A program made the position numbers and the translations under genes. Shown in pieces: positions 10,453 to 17,897 of a stretch of 64,000 nt of DNA. Each line of letters starts with the position of its first letter. Within the stretch, counting starts at the first letter, position 1. This DNA comes from Demequina litorisediminis. Lineage in GTDB: Bacteria > Actinomycetota > Actinomycetes > Actinomycetales > Demequinaceae. Location: assembly GCF_030161615.1 (NCBI RefSeq), contig NZ_BSUN01000002.1, positions 1 to 64,000 of the forward strand, in the 5' to 3' direction. The notes under the pieces were generated by a model. That model was given only the letters and a program-made list of their open reading frames with translations, was not told the DNA's origin and ran no database searches.

Positions 10453-11120
10453 GGTGGTGTCCTTTCTCGCGGTGGGGGGATGCGCTTTGTGGTGTTGAGC
10501 GCTGGTCAATCCCCGCATCCGGCGATAGGGGACCAGATGCGCCGCGGAGGGCGAAGTGCAACCCGTAGGGCCGTCGACGGAGGAAGGTTGCGAGCGGAGC
10601 GAAGCAACCTCGCCGGACGAGACGGCCGCACCGCAGGTGCGGTTGCGCGCAGCCCGGAGGGCGCAAGAATGGTCCCTCGCCGGATGCGAGGTCGACCAAT
10701 TCAGGGCCGCGCTAGCGGCCAGCGTTTGTGCCGGCGGATGCCGGCACCAGGCCGCCCAGGCGGCCGCCGCCGTTGCTCTCCCCCACGGGTCCAGGTTGTG
10801 CCCGGTCGACGTGGGCCAGGCGTGAGCAGCGCAGGCTGCATGCACGTTCTGGCTGTGTCGTGCGGGGTGCAACCGGGCGGTTGGGTCCTGCTGTCCATCC
10901 TGGGTGCGCGCGAAGGCCCGGCCCCAGCCGGAGCGCGTGCACAGGTGGTCAGGGGCACTCATGGTGCTACTCCCCACCCTCGGGCCGGCTCCGTCCGGCC
11001 CTGCTCGCACTTGTGCGAGGCTCGTGACCGCCGGCGCTCGATGCGCCTGCGCGGTCACGACCCGCCCACACCCCGTGTGGGCTGTGGGCGTCTGGCTCGA
11101 CGCCAGACACCCACACCCGC
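10453..11120 (-). promoter_or_regulatory. Leader repeat L1, hairpin-rich non-coding region before nrdH
   Basis: A stretch of about 670 bases with no convincing gene, nearly identical to L2 (12548-13219) and sharing its last 250 bases in outline with L3 and L4. In minus-strand order it has a hairpin at 11117-11085, several GC stems including CGGCC/GGCCG types, GGGACCA (10676-10670) able to pair with TGGTCCC (10535-10529), a stem AGGTTGC/GCAACCT (10610-10604 with 10591-10585), a GCATC/GATGC stem enclosing TGGTCCCCTATC, and a GAAAGGA ribosome site before the ATG. An open frame crosses it but has no recognisable content. It is a candidate structured leader or single-strand promoter. Confidence 0.6.
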
Positions 11121-11126
11121 CCGTCG

Positions 11127-11468
11127 CTAGTAGCCTTCATCAACCTCGAGTTCTTGGATGCGCTGCGCGTTGGCTCTTGCAGCGCGCGCGGCCCATCCCC
11201 AAGCGAACACGACGGCCGCGGTGAACACGAGGCGGTTCGCGAGTCCGGGGACACCTGCGATCCAGTTCGAGGCGCACACCAGCGTCATGCCTGCGACGGC
11301 CAGCGCGAAGCCGACGCTTACGGCTCGGAGCGATTGGATGCGCTTTGCTCTGTCGCGGAGCACGTCGTCGACGTGTGAGCGCGGGTTCTTGGCGAGGATG
11401 ACGACGCCGGCGACGACGGTCGCCCATCCGACCATGAGCACGGCGTTGGCGAGGAAAGAGTCAAACAT
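11127..11468 (-). CDS. 113-residue small membrane protein
   Basis: Hydrophobic helices lie at about 8-26 (VLMVGWATVVAGVVILA), 50-68 (VGFALAVAGMTLVCA) and 78-95 (VFTAAVVFAWGWAA), with a basic loop between the first two. Its ATG overlaps the stop of the RHH antitoxin-like gene upstream (ATGA at 11465-11468), so it belongs to the toxin-antitoxin operon, downstream of it. No family recognised. Both copies are in frame. Confidence 0.7.
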   Translation of the reverse strand: MFDSFLANAVLMVGWATVVAGVVILAKNPRSHVDDVLRDRAKRIQSLRAVSVGFALAVAGMTLVCASNWIAGVPGLANRLVFTAAVVFAWGWAARAARANAQRIQELEVDEGY

Positions 11469-11806
11469 CAGGCGTGTGCGGCGAGGTACTCATCGATGGC
11501 GTCGCGCACGATGTCGCTCTTCTTTCGGCCGGGGCCGACGAGGCGGGCAAGTGCGCGGTCTTGTGCGTCGGTGACGGCGACGTTGACGCGGGGGCTGCGC
11601 TGGCCGGGCTTGTTGGTGGCGCGGTCCAGGCGCGGCCGTCCGGCCGATCGCTCGATGGCTTCGACGTCGACGCCGGCGGATTCGAGCAGAGCTCGGCCGT
11701 GAGCGGCGGCATCGGCGCCGGTGAGTGTGCCGCGGGACTGACCCCACTTGGTGGGGTCAGCGGCGAACGCGTCGAGGGCGGCGTCGCGGTCGGTGGTGTC
11801 GCTCAT
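11468..11806 (-). CDS. Ribbon-helix-helix (BrnA-like) antitoxin candidate
   Basis: 112 residues. The C-terminal 45 residues (SPRVNVAVTDAQDRALARL followed by KKSDIVRDAIDEYLAAHA) have the beta-strand plus two-helix pattern of MetJ/Arc/CopG repressors. The N-terminal half is acidic and helical. It starts 19 bases after the BrnT-like gene, in the toxin-first order of brnTA, and the operon promoter carries nested palindromes it could bind. AGCT at 11691-11694 is intact here; the second copy has AGCCT and is frameshifted. The BrnA label is by context; the RHH fold call is stronger. Confidence 0.7.
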   Translation of the reverse strand: MSDTTDRDAALDAFAADPTKWGQSRGTLTGADAAAHGRALLESAGVDVEAIERSAGRPRLDRATNKPGQRSPRVNVAVTDAQDRALARLVGPGRKKSDIVRDAIDEYLAAHA

Positions 11807-11825
11807 GGCGGGGTTCCTTCCTCTT

Positions 11826-12095
11826 CTACTTCTGCGTGTACCCGACGGCTCGGGCGGTGACTGCCCGAAGCGGCATGACGTGGAACACCAGGACGGTGCG
11901 TGGCGGGGTGGTCGTGACCAGTACCTCGAGTGTTCCGAACCTGCTGGGGCCGATGTAGAGCGTGGGGGCTCCCTGGCCGGGGATGCGCGGTTCTCCGAAC
12001 TCGGTCTCGACGTGATCGGCGTGGAGCATGGCCCACTGCGCTTCCTCGCGGGGGATGCCGTGCTTGTCGGCGCTAGCGGTCCACTCGATTCCCAT
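11826..12095 (-). CDS. BrnT-like toxin candidate
   Basis: 89 residues, with the BrnT-like pattern of Trp near the N-terminus, SADKHGIPREEA, a central LYIGPSRFGTLEVLV strand pair and a C-terminal VMPLRAVTARAV where BrnT proteins carry their S/AR motif. BrnT toxins are small RelE-fold ribonucleases that inhibit translation and are neutralised by a CopG-type antitoxin encoded just downstream, as here. Alternative: another member of the RelE/ParE superfamily. The ATG follows the palindromic operator directly. Confidence 0.6.
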   Translation of the reverse strand: MGIEWTASADKHGIPREEAQWAMLHADHVETEFGEPRIPGQGAPTLYIGPSRFGTLEVLVTTTPPRTVLVFHVMPLRAVTARAVGYTQK

Positions 12096-12098
12096 ATG

Positions 12099-12138
12099 AA
12101 TATTGTCTCACACAATATGGATTGTGTCCACCAATATT
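12099..12138. promoter_or_regulatory. Nested palindromic operator upstream of the toxin-antitoxin pair
   Basis: Two perfect inverted repeats are nested: AATATTG (12099-12105) with CAATATT (12132-12138), and ACACAAT (12110-12116) with ATTGTGT (12121-12127) around ATGG. The block is strikingly AT-rich for this plasmid and ends four bases before the toxin ATG. This fits autoregulation by an RHH antitoxin. Confidence 0.75.
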
Positions 12139-12149
12139 AGCCTGCGTTT

Positions 12150-12190
12150 CGGGAAAAGGAAAGGCCCCGCTGGCTGGTGCCAGCGAGGCC
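12150..12190 (-). terminator. Rho-independent terminator of the zinc-binding gene
   Basis: A perfect 12-bp stem, GGCCCCGCTGGC (12163-12174) with GCCAGCGAGGCC (12179-12190, one wobble), and a 4-nt loop. On the minus strand it is followed by a T-rich run (CCTTTCCTTTTCCC). It lies just after the stop at 12200 and separates that gene from the toxin-antitoxin operon. Confidence 0.85.
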
Positions 12191-12199
12191 CGGTGCGGG

Positions 12200-12547
12200 T
12201 CAGCGGGGGCAAGACTCGCACTTCATGGGCGCCCCGATCTCCTCGTGCCAGTCGCGGCGGTCGACCGTCAGGACGGGGCGCCAGTGGTTGAGGGGCGTGG
12301 GCCATTCGTTGGCGCGGGGGTCGTGCTTGACGGCGGTCCGGCCGTAGTGGCCAAGGTGCTCGAAGCACACGATGCGACCGCTGTGTTCGCACCAGAACAG
12401 CGGCGTCTCGCTGGTGGTGGTGAGGCCGAGTCCGGCGACGCATTCGGGCTGGTGGGGGTCGGCGACGTGCTCGCCGCAGTGGCGGCATTCGTTGTTCTCG
12501 TCGTAGAGGTTGACGGGGCTCGCGGCGGCAAAGGTGTGGTTGGGCAT
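12200..12547 (-). CDS. 115-residue Cys/His-rich, probably zinc-binding protein
   Basis: Contains several Cys/His pairs: CRHCGEH (about residues 21-27), CEHSGRIVCFEHLGH (about 53-67) and a C-terminal CESC. These could ligate two zinc ions. No enzymatic motif was seen. It is preceded by leader L2 with a GAAAGGA ribosome site and followed by a strong terminator, so it is a one-gene cassette. Both copies are intact. Function unknown. Confidence 0.65.
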   Translation of the reverse strand: MPNHTFAAASPVNLYDENNECRHCGEHVADPHQPECVAGLGLTTTSETPLFWCEHSGRIVCFEHLGHYGRTAVKHDPRANEWPTPLNHWRPVLTVDRRDWHEEIGAPMKCESCPR

Positions 12548-13219
12548 GGTGGTGTCCTTTCTCGCGGTGGGGGGATGCGCTTTGTGGTGTTGAGCGCTGG
12601 TCAATCCCCGCATCCGGCGATAGGGGACCAGATGCGCCGCGGAGGGCGAAGTGCAACCCGTAGGGCCGTCGACGGAGGAAGGTTGCGAGCGGAGCGAAGC
12701 AACCTCGCCGGACGAGACGGCCGCACCGCAGGTGCGGTTGCGCGCAGCCCGGAGGGCGCAAGAATGGTCCCTCGCCGGATGCGAGGTCGACCAATTCAGG
12801 GCCGCGCTAGCGGCCAGCGTTTGTGCCGGCGGATGCCGGCACCAGGCCGCCTCGGCGGCCGCCGCCGTTGCTCTCCCCCACGGGTCCAGGTTGTGCCCGG
12901 TCGACGTGGGCCAGGCGTGAGCAGCGCAGGCTGCATGCACGTTCTGGCTGTGTCGTGCGGGGTGCAACCGGGCGGTTGGGTCCTGCTGTCCATCCTGGGT
13001 GCGCGCGAAGGCCCGGCCCCAGCCGGAGCGCGTGCACAGGTGGTCAGGGGGCACTCATGGTGCTACTCCCCCACCCTCGGGCCGGCTCCGTCCGGCCCTG
13101 CTCGCACTTGTGCGAGGCTCGTGACCGCCGGCGCTCGATGCGCCTGCGCGGTCACGACCCGCCCACACCCCGTGTGGGCTGTGGGCGTCTGGCTCGACGC
13201 CAGACACCCACACCCGCCC
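12548..13219 (-). promoter_or_regulatory. Leader repeat L2, hairpin-rich non-coding region before the zinc-binding gene
   Basis: Near-identical to L1 over about 670 bases. Visible differences are the loop of one hairpin (GGCCGCC-tc-GGCGGCC instead of -ca-) and C/G-run lengths. It carries the same pairing elements: AGGTTGC/GCAACCT (12680-12686 with 12699-12705), GGGACCA/TGGTCCC and GCATC/GATGC. A substitution confined to a loop between two perfect 7-bp arms is what a conserved structure predicts. L1 and L2 flank the toxin-antitoxin and zinc genes as direct repeats. Confidence 0.6.
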
Positions 13220-13228
13220 GACCGGCGG

Positions 13229-13252
13229 CCCGGCCACTGGTGGGTGGCCGGG
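13229..13252. terminator. Hairpin after the 138-residue gene
   Basis: CCCGGCCAC pairs with GTGGCCGGG around a short loop, nine bases past the stop of the minus-strand gene at 13261. It lacks a clear T-tract, so termination is inferred from stem strength and position. Confidence 0.5.
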
Positions 13253-13260
13253 CGCTTGGG

Positions 13261-13677
13261 TTACAGGCTGTCGATGTGGTCGAGGTCGCGTGTCGCGAGG
13301 CTGTAGCGCTGGGTGTAGGTGTGTGCTCGCATTCGCAGGGCTTCGATCATCCATGCGAGGTGGTCGGCGCTGAGGTGGCTTGCGTGGGCCAGGGGGTCGA
13401 GTTTTTCGCTTTCTCCGAGGTCGAGGGCGCGGGCCACGGCGCATGCCGAGGTGGCGATGACGTGGTGAGGGCACTCGATTTCGTCGACGATCATTCCGTA
13501 GGCGTCGCGGTCGCTCTCGCCTGTGTCGATGAGGTAGACGCGGTGGGCGTCGGGGCACATGCTCAGGGCGTGGGCGATGAGAGCACCTGCCGCCGTGGCG
13601 AGTTCGTGGCGCTTGGCGTCGCCTACGGCGGTGGCGGCCTCGTAGAGTGCTTCGGTTCGTTCTTGGGTGGTGAGCAT
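13261..13677 (-). CDS. 138-residue hypothetical protein
   Basis: A mostly helical, Ala-rich protein starting MLTTQERTEALYEAATAVGD, with a central segment ALSMCPDAHRVYLIDTGE and a His-rich C-terminal helix. No catalytic pattern or family is recognised. It follows the gene at 13729 by 51 bases containing a hairpin. Both copies are identical in frame. Confidence 0.6.
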   Translation of the reverse strand: MLTTQERTEALYEAATAVGDAKRHELATAAGALIAHALSMCPDAHRVYLIDTGESDRDAYGMIVDEIECPHHVIATSACAVARALDLGESEKLDPLAHASHLSADHLAWMIEALRMRAHTYTQRYSLATRDLDHIDSL

Positions 13678-13695
13678 TTGGGGTTCCTTTCGGGG

Positions 13696-13720
13696 CGGCG
13701 GGCCACTGTGTGGCCCGCCG
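13696..13720. terminator. Hairpin between two minus-strand genes
   Basis: A perfect 10-bp stem, CGGCGGGCCA with TGGCCCGCCG, and a 5-nt loop. It lies nine bases after the stop of the gene at 13729 and just before the ribosome site of the gene at 13677, so it may attenuate read-through between them. Confidence 0.55.
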
Positions 13721-13728
13721 CGCGGGGT

Positions 13729-14193
13729 TTAGGAGCGGCGGCCGCGTGCGGAGACGATGCGCTTGGGGCCGAGTGCCTGGTATCCCTCGTCGGTGAGTTC
13801 CCAGGGGGCTTCGTCGTAGCCGGGAAGTTCGCGGATGCTGGCGGCTTCGATGACGTTGAGGTAGGTCGCGGCGAGCGTGGTGTCCCAGCCGTCGATTTCG
13901 CATGCCTGGTAGCGGTAGCAGGCGATGAGGGACAGAATCACGACGGGGGGCAGCACGTCGGTGTCGAGCATGCGGAACGTGTAGGCGGGCGGGTTGACGG
14001 CGTCGCGGTAGCGGTGGTTTACGGATGCGTGAACGGCGTCGGTGAGGGCTTGGCCGATGAGGTCGGCGTTTGCGTGGCGCACGTCGAGCGCGATGCCGCC
14101 GTGGTGGACATAGAGAGGCCCGTGGGTGCGGTTCTTCACGCCCGCGGTCACGAGGGCGTCGATGTGGGTCTTAGCGACGATGAAGGCGCTCAT
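13729..14193 (-). CDS. 154-residue hypothetical protein
   Basis: Starts MSAFIVAKTHIDALVTAGVK at the ATG directly after the L3 ribosome site (GAAAGGAACC). The text includes HGGIALDVRHANADLIGQAL and a helical middle (VVILSLIACYRYQ), ending in a basic tail. It looks globular and cytoplasmic. The presence of leader L3 puts it in the same regulatory class as nrdH, the zinc-binding gene and the ParB-family gene. Both copies are intact. Confidence 0.65.
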   Translation of the reverse strand: MSAFIVAKTHIDALVTAGVKNRTHGPLYVHHGGIALDVRHANADLIGQALTDAVHASVNHRYRDAVNPPAYTFRMLDTDVLPPVVILSLIACYRYQACEIDGWDTTLAATYLNVIEAASIRELPGYDEAPWELTDEGYQALGPKRIVSARGRRS

Positions 14194-14640
14194 GGGTGGT
14201 TCCTTTCTCACCCGGTGCGGCCCGCGCGCGGTGTGCGTGACGGTTGGTCACCGCATCGGCTGATAGGGGACCAGATGCCCTCGGAGCGCGAAAGCAGCAA
14301 CCCCGAAGGGGCCAACCGGGAGGAAGGTTCACCAGGGAGCGCAGCGACCGCAGGGAACCTCGCCGGACCGGTCAGGCCGGCAGCGCAGGCGACGGTTGTG
14401 CGCAGCGCGCAGAGGGCAAGAATGGTCCCTCAGCCGATGCTTGAACACCCCACACTGTCGCGGCCGCGCAGCGGACGCGTCGACGAGCGCGCAGCGCTCC
14501 CCACCCGCCTGTCGGGTGGGCCACCAGCCGCAGGCTGGTGCACGCGTGAGGGATCGTCACCCGAAGGGCCAAGACCCGCCCATCCGAAGCGCCGTGCGCG
14601 CACGGATGGAGCCAGCGGGGCTTGGGTCGCGAAGCGACTA
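14194..14640 (-). promoter_or_regulatory. Leader repeat L3, hairpin-rich non-coding region
   Basis: About 450 bases, closely similar to L4 and more distantly to the downstream part of L1 and L2. The same elements recur in order: GGGACCA (14429-14423) against TGGTCCC (14273-14267); stem AGGTTC/GAACCT (14360-14355 with 14330-14325) where L1 has AGGTTGC/GCAACCT; a CCCC-ttc-GGGG hairpin; GCATC/GATGC enclosing TGGTCCCCTATC; then GAAAGGA. Loop sequences differ from L1 and L2 while pairings persist. Confidence 0.6.
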
Positions 14641-15574
14641 GAGCCCGACCCCGCCAGGGGCACGCCCACCAGGTCCTCGCTGTCTCCTTCTTCGTCGTCG
14701 TCCAGGTCGTCGAAGTTGGGCTCTTCGTGCCGGTCGAGAACGATCTCCTTCACGACTTCTGGGTCGCCAAAATTCATCAGGGTCATGCCGAGGAAGTCCT
14801 CATGCGAGGGAAGGAAAACGTGGTCGATCACTTCGGCGAGGTAGGGAATGCCTGGCGTGTCGTGTTCGTAAAAGGCTCGCCGCGACAGGGCTGAAATGTG
14901 GCGTGTGATGGGGTACACCAGGTCGTAGAGCGCGAGAGTGGTCGCCGTCGAACCTTTCAGATACGAGCCTCGAACACCGTCGAGCCAGCCTGAAAGTATC
15001 GACTGAATCTCGTCGTCCTCGCTCGTGTAGATCACGTTCGGCACCTGGTCGTAGATCCAGATCATGAACTCGTCAGGTCTGCTCAAGGCTGGCGCGCGGT
15101 CGCAAAGCGCAGTCCATTGGGTGTGGGGGTCGGGTTTGACTTCACCGCTGGCGAGCGTGTCCATATAGGCGTAGCGCCCTCCCCCACCCGCATATGCGGT
15201 CAGGAACTCGACGGCGTCGCCGTGAAAGGTGCCGGGGTCAATGGACGGCCACTGGTCGCCGTTGCCAGCGGCGAGGTCGCGGACGGCTGCGTACAGGCTG
15301 CGCGACGCCGTGGTTGTAGCCCCTAACGGGCCGAAACTCGCCGTCGCGAAGTCGCCCGTCAAGGAGGATCGCGACTTTCCCTAGTCGCTCGAAGCCTGAT
15401 GTAAAGGTGTGGAGGCCAAGGTTGAGGGGGCTTTGACGTCCGAAACGCTCCCTATCCAAATGTCCGCCTTCGTGGGTGCTTGCGCGAGGTGGCGCAGCCC
15501 GGTGATGGTGAGTTCGGTCGCGAGTGAGTCTCGGCGAGCAGCGGGTCCCAGACGAGGGAGGAGGAGCCGGTCAT
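14638..15574 (-). CDS. About 310-residue hypothetical protein (frame broken at AGCT-like sites)
   Basis: Start MTGSSSLVWDPLLAETQ at 15574, five bases after the upstream stop. Reconstruction needs AGCT at 15516-15520 (AGT here, AGCCT in the second copy; gives TQLATELTITGLRHL), an AGCT variant near 15399 (joins STPLHQ to FERLGKVAILLDGRL) and AGCT at 15287-15291 (AGGCT here, AGCCT there; gives NHGVAQLYAAVRDLAAG). From there the protein is continuous (WPSIDPGTFHGDAVEFL) to an acidic tail FDDLDDDEEGDSEDL. Without a one-base correction it reads on into L3; with one added G in the run near 14655 it stops at TAG 14640. No family recognised. Confidence 0.6.
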
Positions 15575-15579
15575 GGTCG

Positions 15580-15828
15580 CTATCGCCGTTCGTCGAGGGC
15601 CGTGAAGTAATGGTTCTCGGCCGCGTCATTAATGGGGGCGAGTTGGTCAAGTTCCCATGCGCGCCCCTTTGGGGCGCCGCCTGTAGACACGTCGGTCTTG
15701 ATGGCTTCGCGGACGGCGTGCGTGACGCCTCGGATGAGGCGTGCGCGCTCGTCGAAGGGCAGGCCGGCAGCGGTGCGGCGGACGTCGGAGATGATGCGGT
15801 CCACGTCGGGTGACTGGTGAATAGCCAT
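15580..15828 (-). CDS. 82-residue hypothetical protein
   Basis: Starts MAIHQSPDVDRIISDVRRTA, a helical and charged protein ending AENHYFTALDERR. It is separated by five bases from the next gene, so the two are probably co-expressed. No domain recognised. It is in frame in both copies. Confidence 0.6.
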   Translation of the reverse strand: MAIHQSPDVDRIISDVRRTAAGLPFDERARLIRGVTHAVREAIKTDVSTGGAPKGRAWELDQLAPINDAAENHYFTALDERR

Positions 15829-15898
15829 GAGTTGAACCTAGAGGTTAGATGCGTTCACCAACAGGCGTCGCGCACAGAAAGGCGTGCGGCTTTCGCGG

Positions 15899-16006
15899 TT
15901 AGAGGTGGCAGTCGAAGTCGACGTCGTCGACGGTCGCGCCGCGAGGCGCGTTGGCCGGGGCCGGCTCGATGCCGGTCTGGTCAAGCTGCGCGCTGTGGTG
16001 GGTCAT
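15899..16006 (-). CDS. 35-residue acidic peptide
   Basis: A short ORF (start MTHHSAQLDQTGIEPAPANA, end DDVDFDCHL) between the ParB-family gene terminator and the gene at 15828. The site in its eighth codon reads AGCT here and AGTT in the second copy, giving Leu or Gln-neutral variants without a frame change. Coding status is uncertain; it is too short to assess. Confidence 0.4.
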   Translation of the reverse strand: MTHHSAQLDQTGIEPAPANAPRGATVDDVDFDCHL

Positions 16007-16045
16007 GCGCGCAAGGTACCCACGCGGCCCGAGTCGTTTGCCGGG

Positions 16046-16074
16046 GTCGCGGGCCGGGTGTTCCGGCCCGCGAC
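16046..16074. terminator. Strong hairpin after the ParB-family gene
   Basis: A perfect 12-bp stem, GTCGCGGGCCGG (16046-16057) with CCGGCCCGCGAC (16063-16074), and a 5-nt loop, nine bases past the stop of the minus-strand gene at 16083. It is likely a terminator, although no T-tract follows. Confidence 0.65.
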
Positions 16075-16082
16075 CGTGGTGG

Positions 16083-17408
16083 CTAGTCGGTGGTGTAGGT
16101 CTGGGTGGCGGTGTGGTCGCCGTTGTTGTGGGTGGTGACGTAGTGGGCTTCGGGCGGGGTGAGGGTGTAGCCGAGGTCTGCCAGGAGCGTGAGGTGTGCG
16201 GCGAAGCCGGTGCGGTTCTCGCGCCACACGGTCTTGGACACGCGGTCCTCGTGGCGGGCGATGGTGGCCAGGAGGTGGGTCCGCAGGGTCGCTCCGTCGT
16301 TGACGGTGGCCTTGGCGTGGGCTTCTGCGCCGGGCCATGCGCCGTTCTTGACGGCGGCGACGATGCGGACGGCTTCGCGCACGTGCTCTTCGCTGTAGGG
16401 GGTGGCGATGTTGAGGGCCAGGAGCGTGGGGATGTGCTTCTTGGGGATGGTGGTGCGGGGGTGAAGCGACTCGGTGAGCCAGGCGCGACGGACACCGTTG
16501 GCGGTGTCCCATGCCTTGTTGTTGGCGATCACGCGGCGTCGCTCGGCCTTGTCGTCCTCAGACACCTCGACGGTCTCGGCCTTGGGGTCGTGGGCGCGAG
16601 TCTTGGTGCACCAGTGCTGGACGACGGCCTCGCCGTCGTTGGTGACGGTGGGGTAGATGCCGTAGCAGGGCTGGCCGTGGTGCTGGGCGATTTCCTCGTC
16701 GGACTTGAGGTGCTTGGACTTACCGTCCCAGCCGGAGGGCCGTTCGGTGATGATGGTCACGCCGGTGTCGGCGGCGATCTTCTCGGCCTGGGCGACGGCT
16801 TCGGCCTTCGCGATTGCCTCGCGGGCCTTCCTGAGCACCCAGTCGGGGTTCTGGCCGTCCTCGACCGCGGCGAGGGTGGTGGCGTACAGGTCGGCGTCCT
16901 TGGATTCGAGGTCGGCAAGGGCGAGGGCCTGATCGAGCGAGATTTCTCCGGCATGGAGGTAGGCGCGGGTGTCCTCGGGTGCGGCGTGGGCGGCGGCGAG
17001 GTTCTTGATGGTGTCGCGCTTGGCGCCGAGTCCCTTGGCGATCGCGGCGGCGGTTGCGCCGGTGTCGAGCATGCCCTGGATGCCGCGTGCGAGTTCGGCA
17101 TCGGTGAAGCCTGCACGCTGGGTGTTCTCGTGGACCATTGCGGCCGCGATGGTGGCGGCGTCCGCGTCGGGCACGATGTTGACGAGGATTTCGGTAAGCC
17201 CGGCGTCGGTGGCGGAGGCGTGGCGGCGGTGTCCGGCGATGATGGTGTAGCCGCCTTCGGGGTCGGGGGTGACGACGAGGGGCTGGATGATTCCGCGGTC
17301 CTTGATGGATGCGGTGAGGGTGTCGCGGTTGCCGAGGTCGTAGCGCGGGTTTGCGGGGTTCGGGTGAACCTCGTTGAGCGCGACGGTGGCAAGCGTCATG
17401 GCGTGCAT
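16083..17408 (-). CDS. ParB/Srx-fold family protein (ParB N-terminal domain)
   Basis: 441 residues. The N-terminal 100 residues are a ParB-type CTPase/nuclease domain: VALNEVHPNPANPR, DRGIIQPLVV and the box GHRRHASATDAG, followed by MVHENTQRAGFTDAELARG and an HTH-like stretch TAAAIAKGLGAKRDTIKNL (about 130-150). The C-terminal 250 residues are unlike chromosomal ParB. It is not next to parA, which has its own RHH partner, so it may be a regulator or an anti-defence/DNA-binding protein and not the centromere protein. ATG 17408 was chosen for its spacing from the L4 site GAAAGGAACC. Intact in both copies. Confidence 0.8.
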   Translation of the reverse strand: MHAMTLATVALNEVHPNPANPRYDLGNRDTLTASIKDRGIIQPLVVTPDPEGGYTIIAGHRRHASATDAGLTEILVNIVPDADAATIAAAMVHENTQRAGFTDAELARGIQGMLDTGATAAAIAKGLGAKRDTIKNLAAAHAAPEDTRAYLHAGEISLDQALALADLESKDADLYATTLAAVEDGQNPDWVLRKAREAIAKAEAVAQAEKIAADTGVTIITERPSGWDGKSKHLKSDEEIAQHHGQPCYGIYPTVTNDGEAVVQHWCTKTRAHDPKAETVEVSEDDKAERRRVIANNKAWDTANGVRRAWLTESLHPRTTIPKKHIPTLLALNIATPYSEEHVREAVRIVAAVKNGAWPGAEAHAKATVNDGATLRTHLLATIARHEDRVSKTVWRENRTGFAAHLTLLADLGYTLTPPEAHYVTTHNNGDHTATQTYTTD

Positions 17409-17897
17409 GGGTGGTTCCTTTCTCACCCGGTGCGGCCCGCGCGCGGTGTGCGTGACGGTTGGTCACCGCATCGGCTGATAGGGGACCAGATGCCCTCGGA
17501 GCGCGAAAGCAGCAACCCCGAAGGGGCCCACCGGGAGGAAGATTCACGGCCGAGCGCAGCGAGGGAAAGGAATCTCGCCGGACCGGTCAGGCCGGCAGCG
17601 CAGGCGACGGTTGTGCGCAGCGCGCAGAGGGCAAGAATGGTCCCTCAGCCGATGCTTGAACACCCCACACTGTCGCGGCCGCGCAGCGGACGCGTCCACG
17701 AGCGCGCAGCGCTCCCCACCAGGCTTGTCTGGTGGGCCACCAGCCGCAGGCTGGGGTATGCGTGAGGGATCGTGACCCGAAGGGCCAAGACCCGCCCATC
17801 CGAAGCGCCGCGCGCGCACGGATGGAAACAGCGGGGCTTGGGTCGCAAAGCGACTAGAGCCCGACCCGAAGGGCACGCCCACCAGGTCGGGCTCTAG
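17409..17897 (-). promoter_or_regulatory. Leader repeat L4, hairpin-rich non-coding region before the ParB-family gene
   Basis: Closely similar to L3 for about 460 bases. GGGACCA (17644-17638) can pair with TGGTCCC (17488-17482). The diagnostic stem reads AGATTC/GAATCT (17540-17545 with 17570-17575), a compensated G-C to A-T change relative to AGGTTC/GAACCT in L3. At its upstream end a 13-bp perfect stem CTAGAGCCCGACC/GGTCGGGCTCTAG (17854-17866, 17885-17897) encloses sequence that in L3 forms the end of the preceding gene. Confidence 0.6.

Noticed and set aside
10264-11058. Open frame through L1 fused to nrdH
   Set aside because: The fusion ignores the clear ribosome site and ATG of nrdH. 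The text is Arg/Ala/Ser/Pro-rich without domain, and pairings are better conserved than codons.
12122-13306. 394-codon plus-strand frame across the Cys/His gene and L2
   Set aside because: Antisense to a gene with zinc motifs and a terminator, and low-complexity in the leader.
15951-17765. 604-codon plus-strand open frame
   Set aside because: It is antisense to the ParB-family gene and leader L4, with Val/Gly-rich text and no domain. High GC content keeps this frame open by chance.
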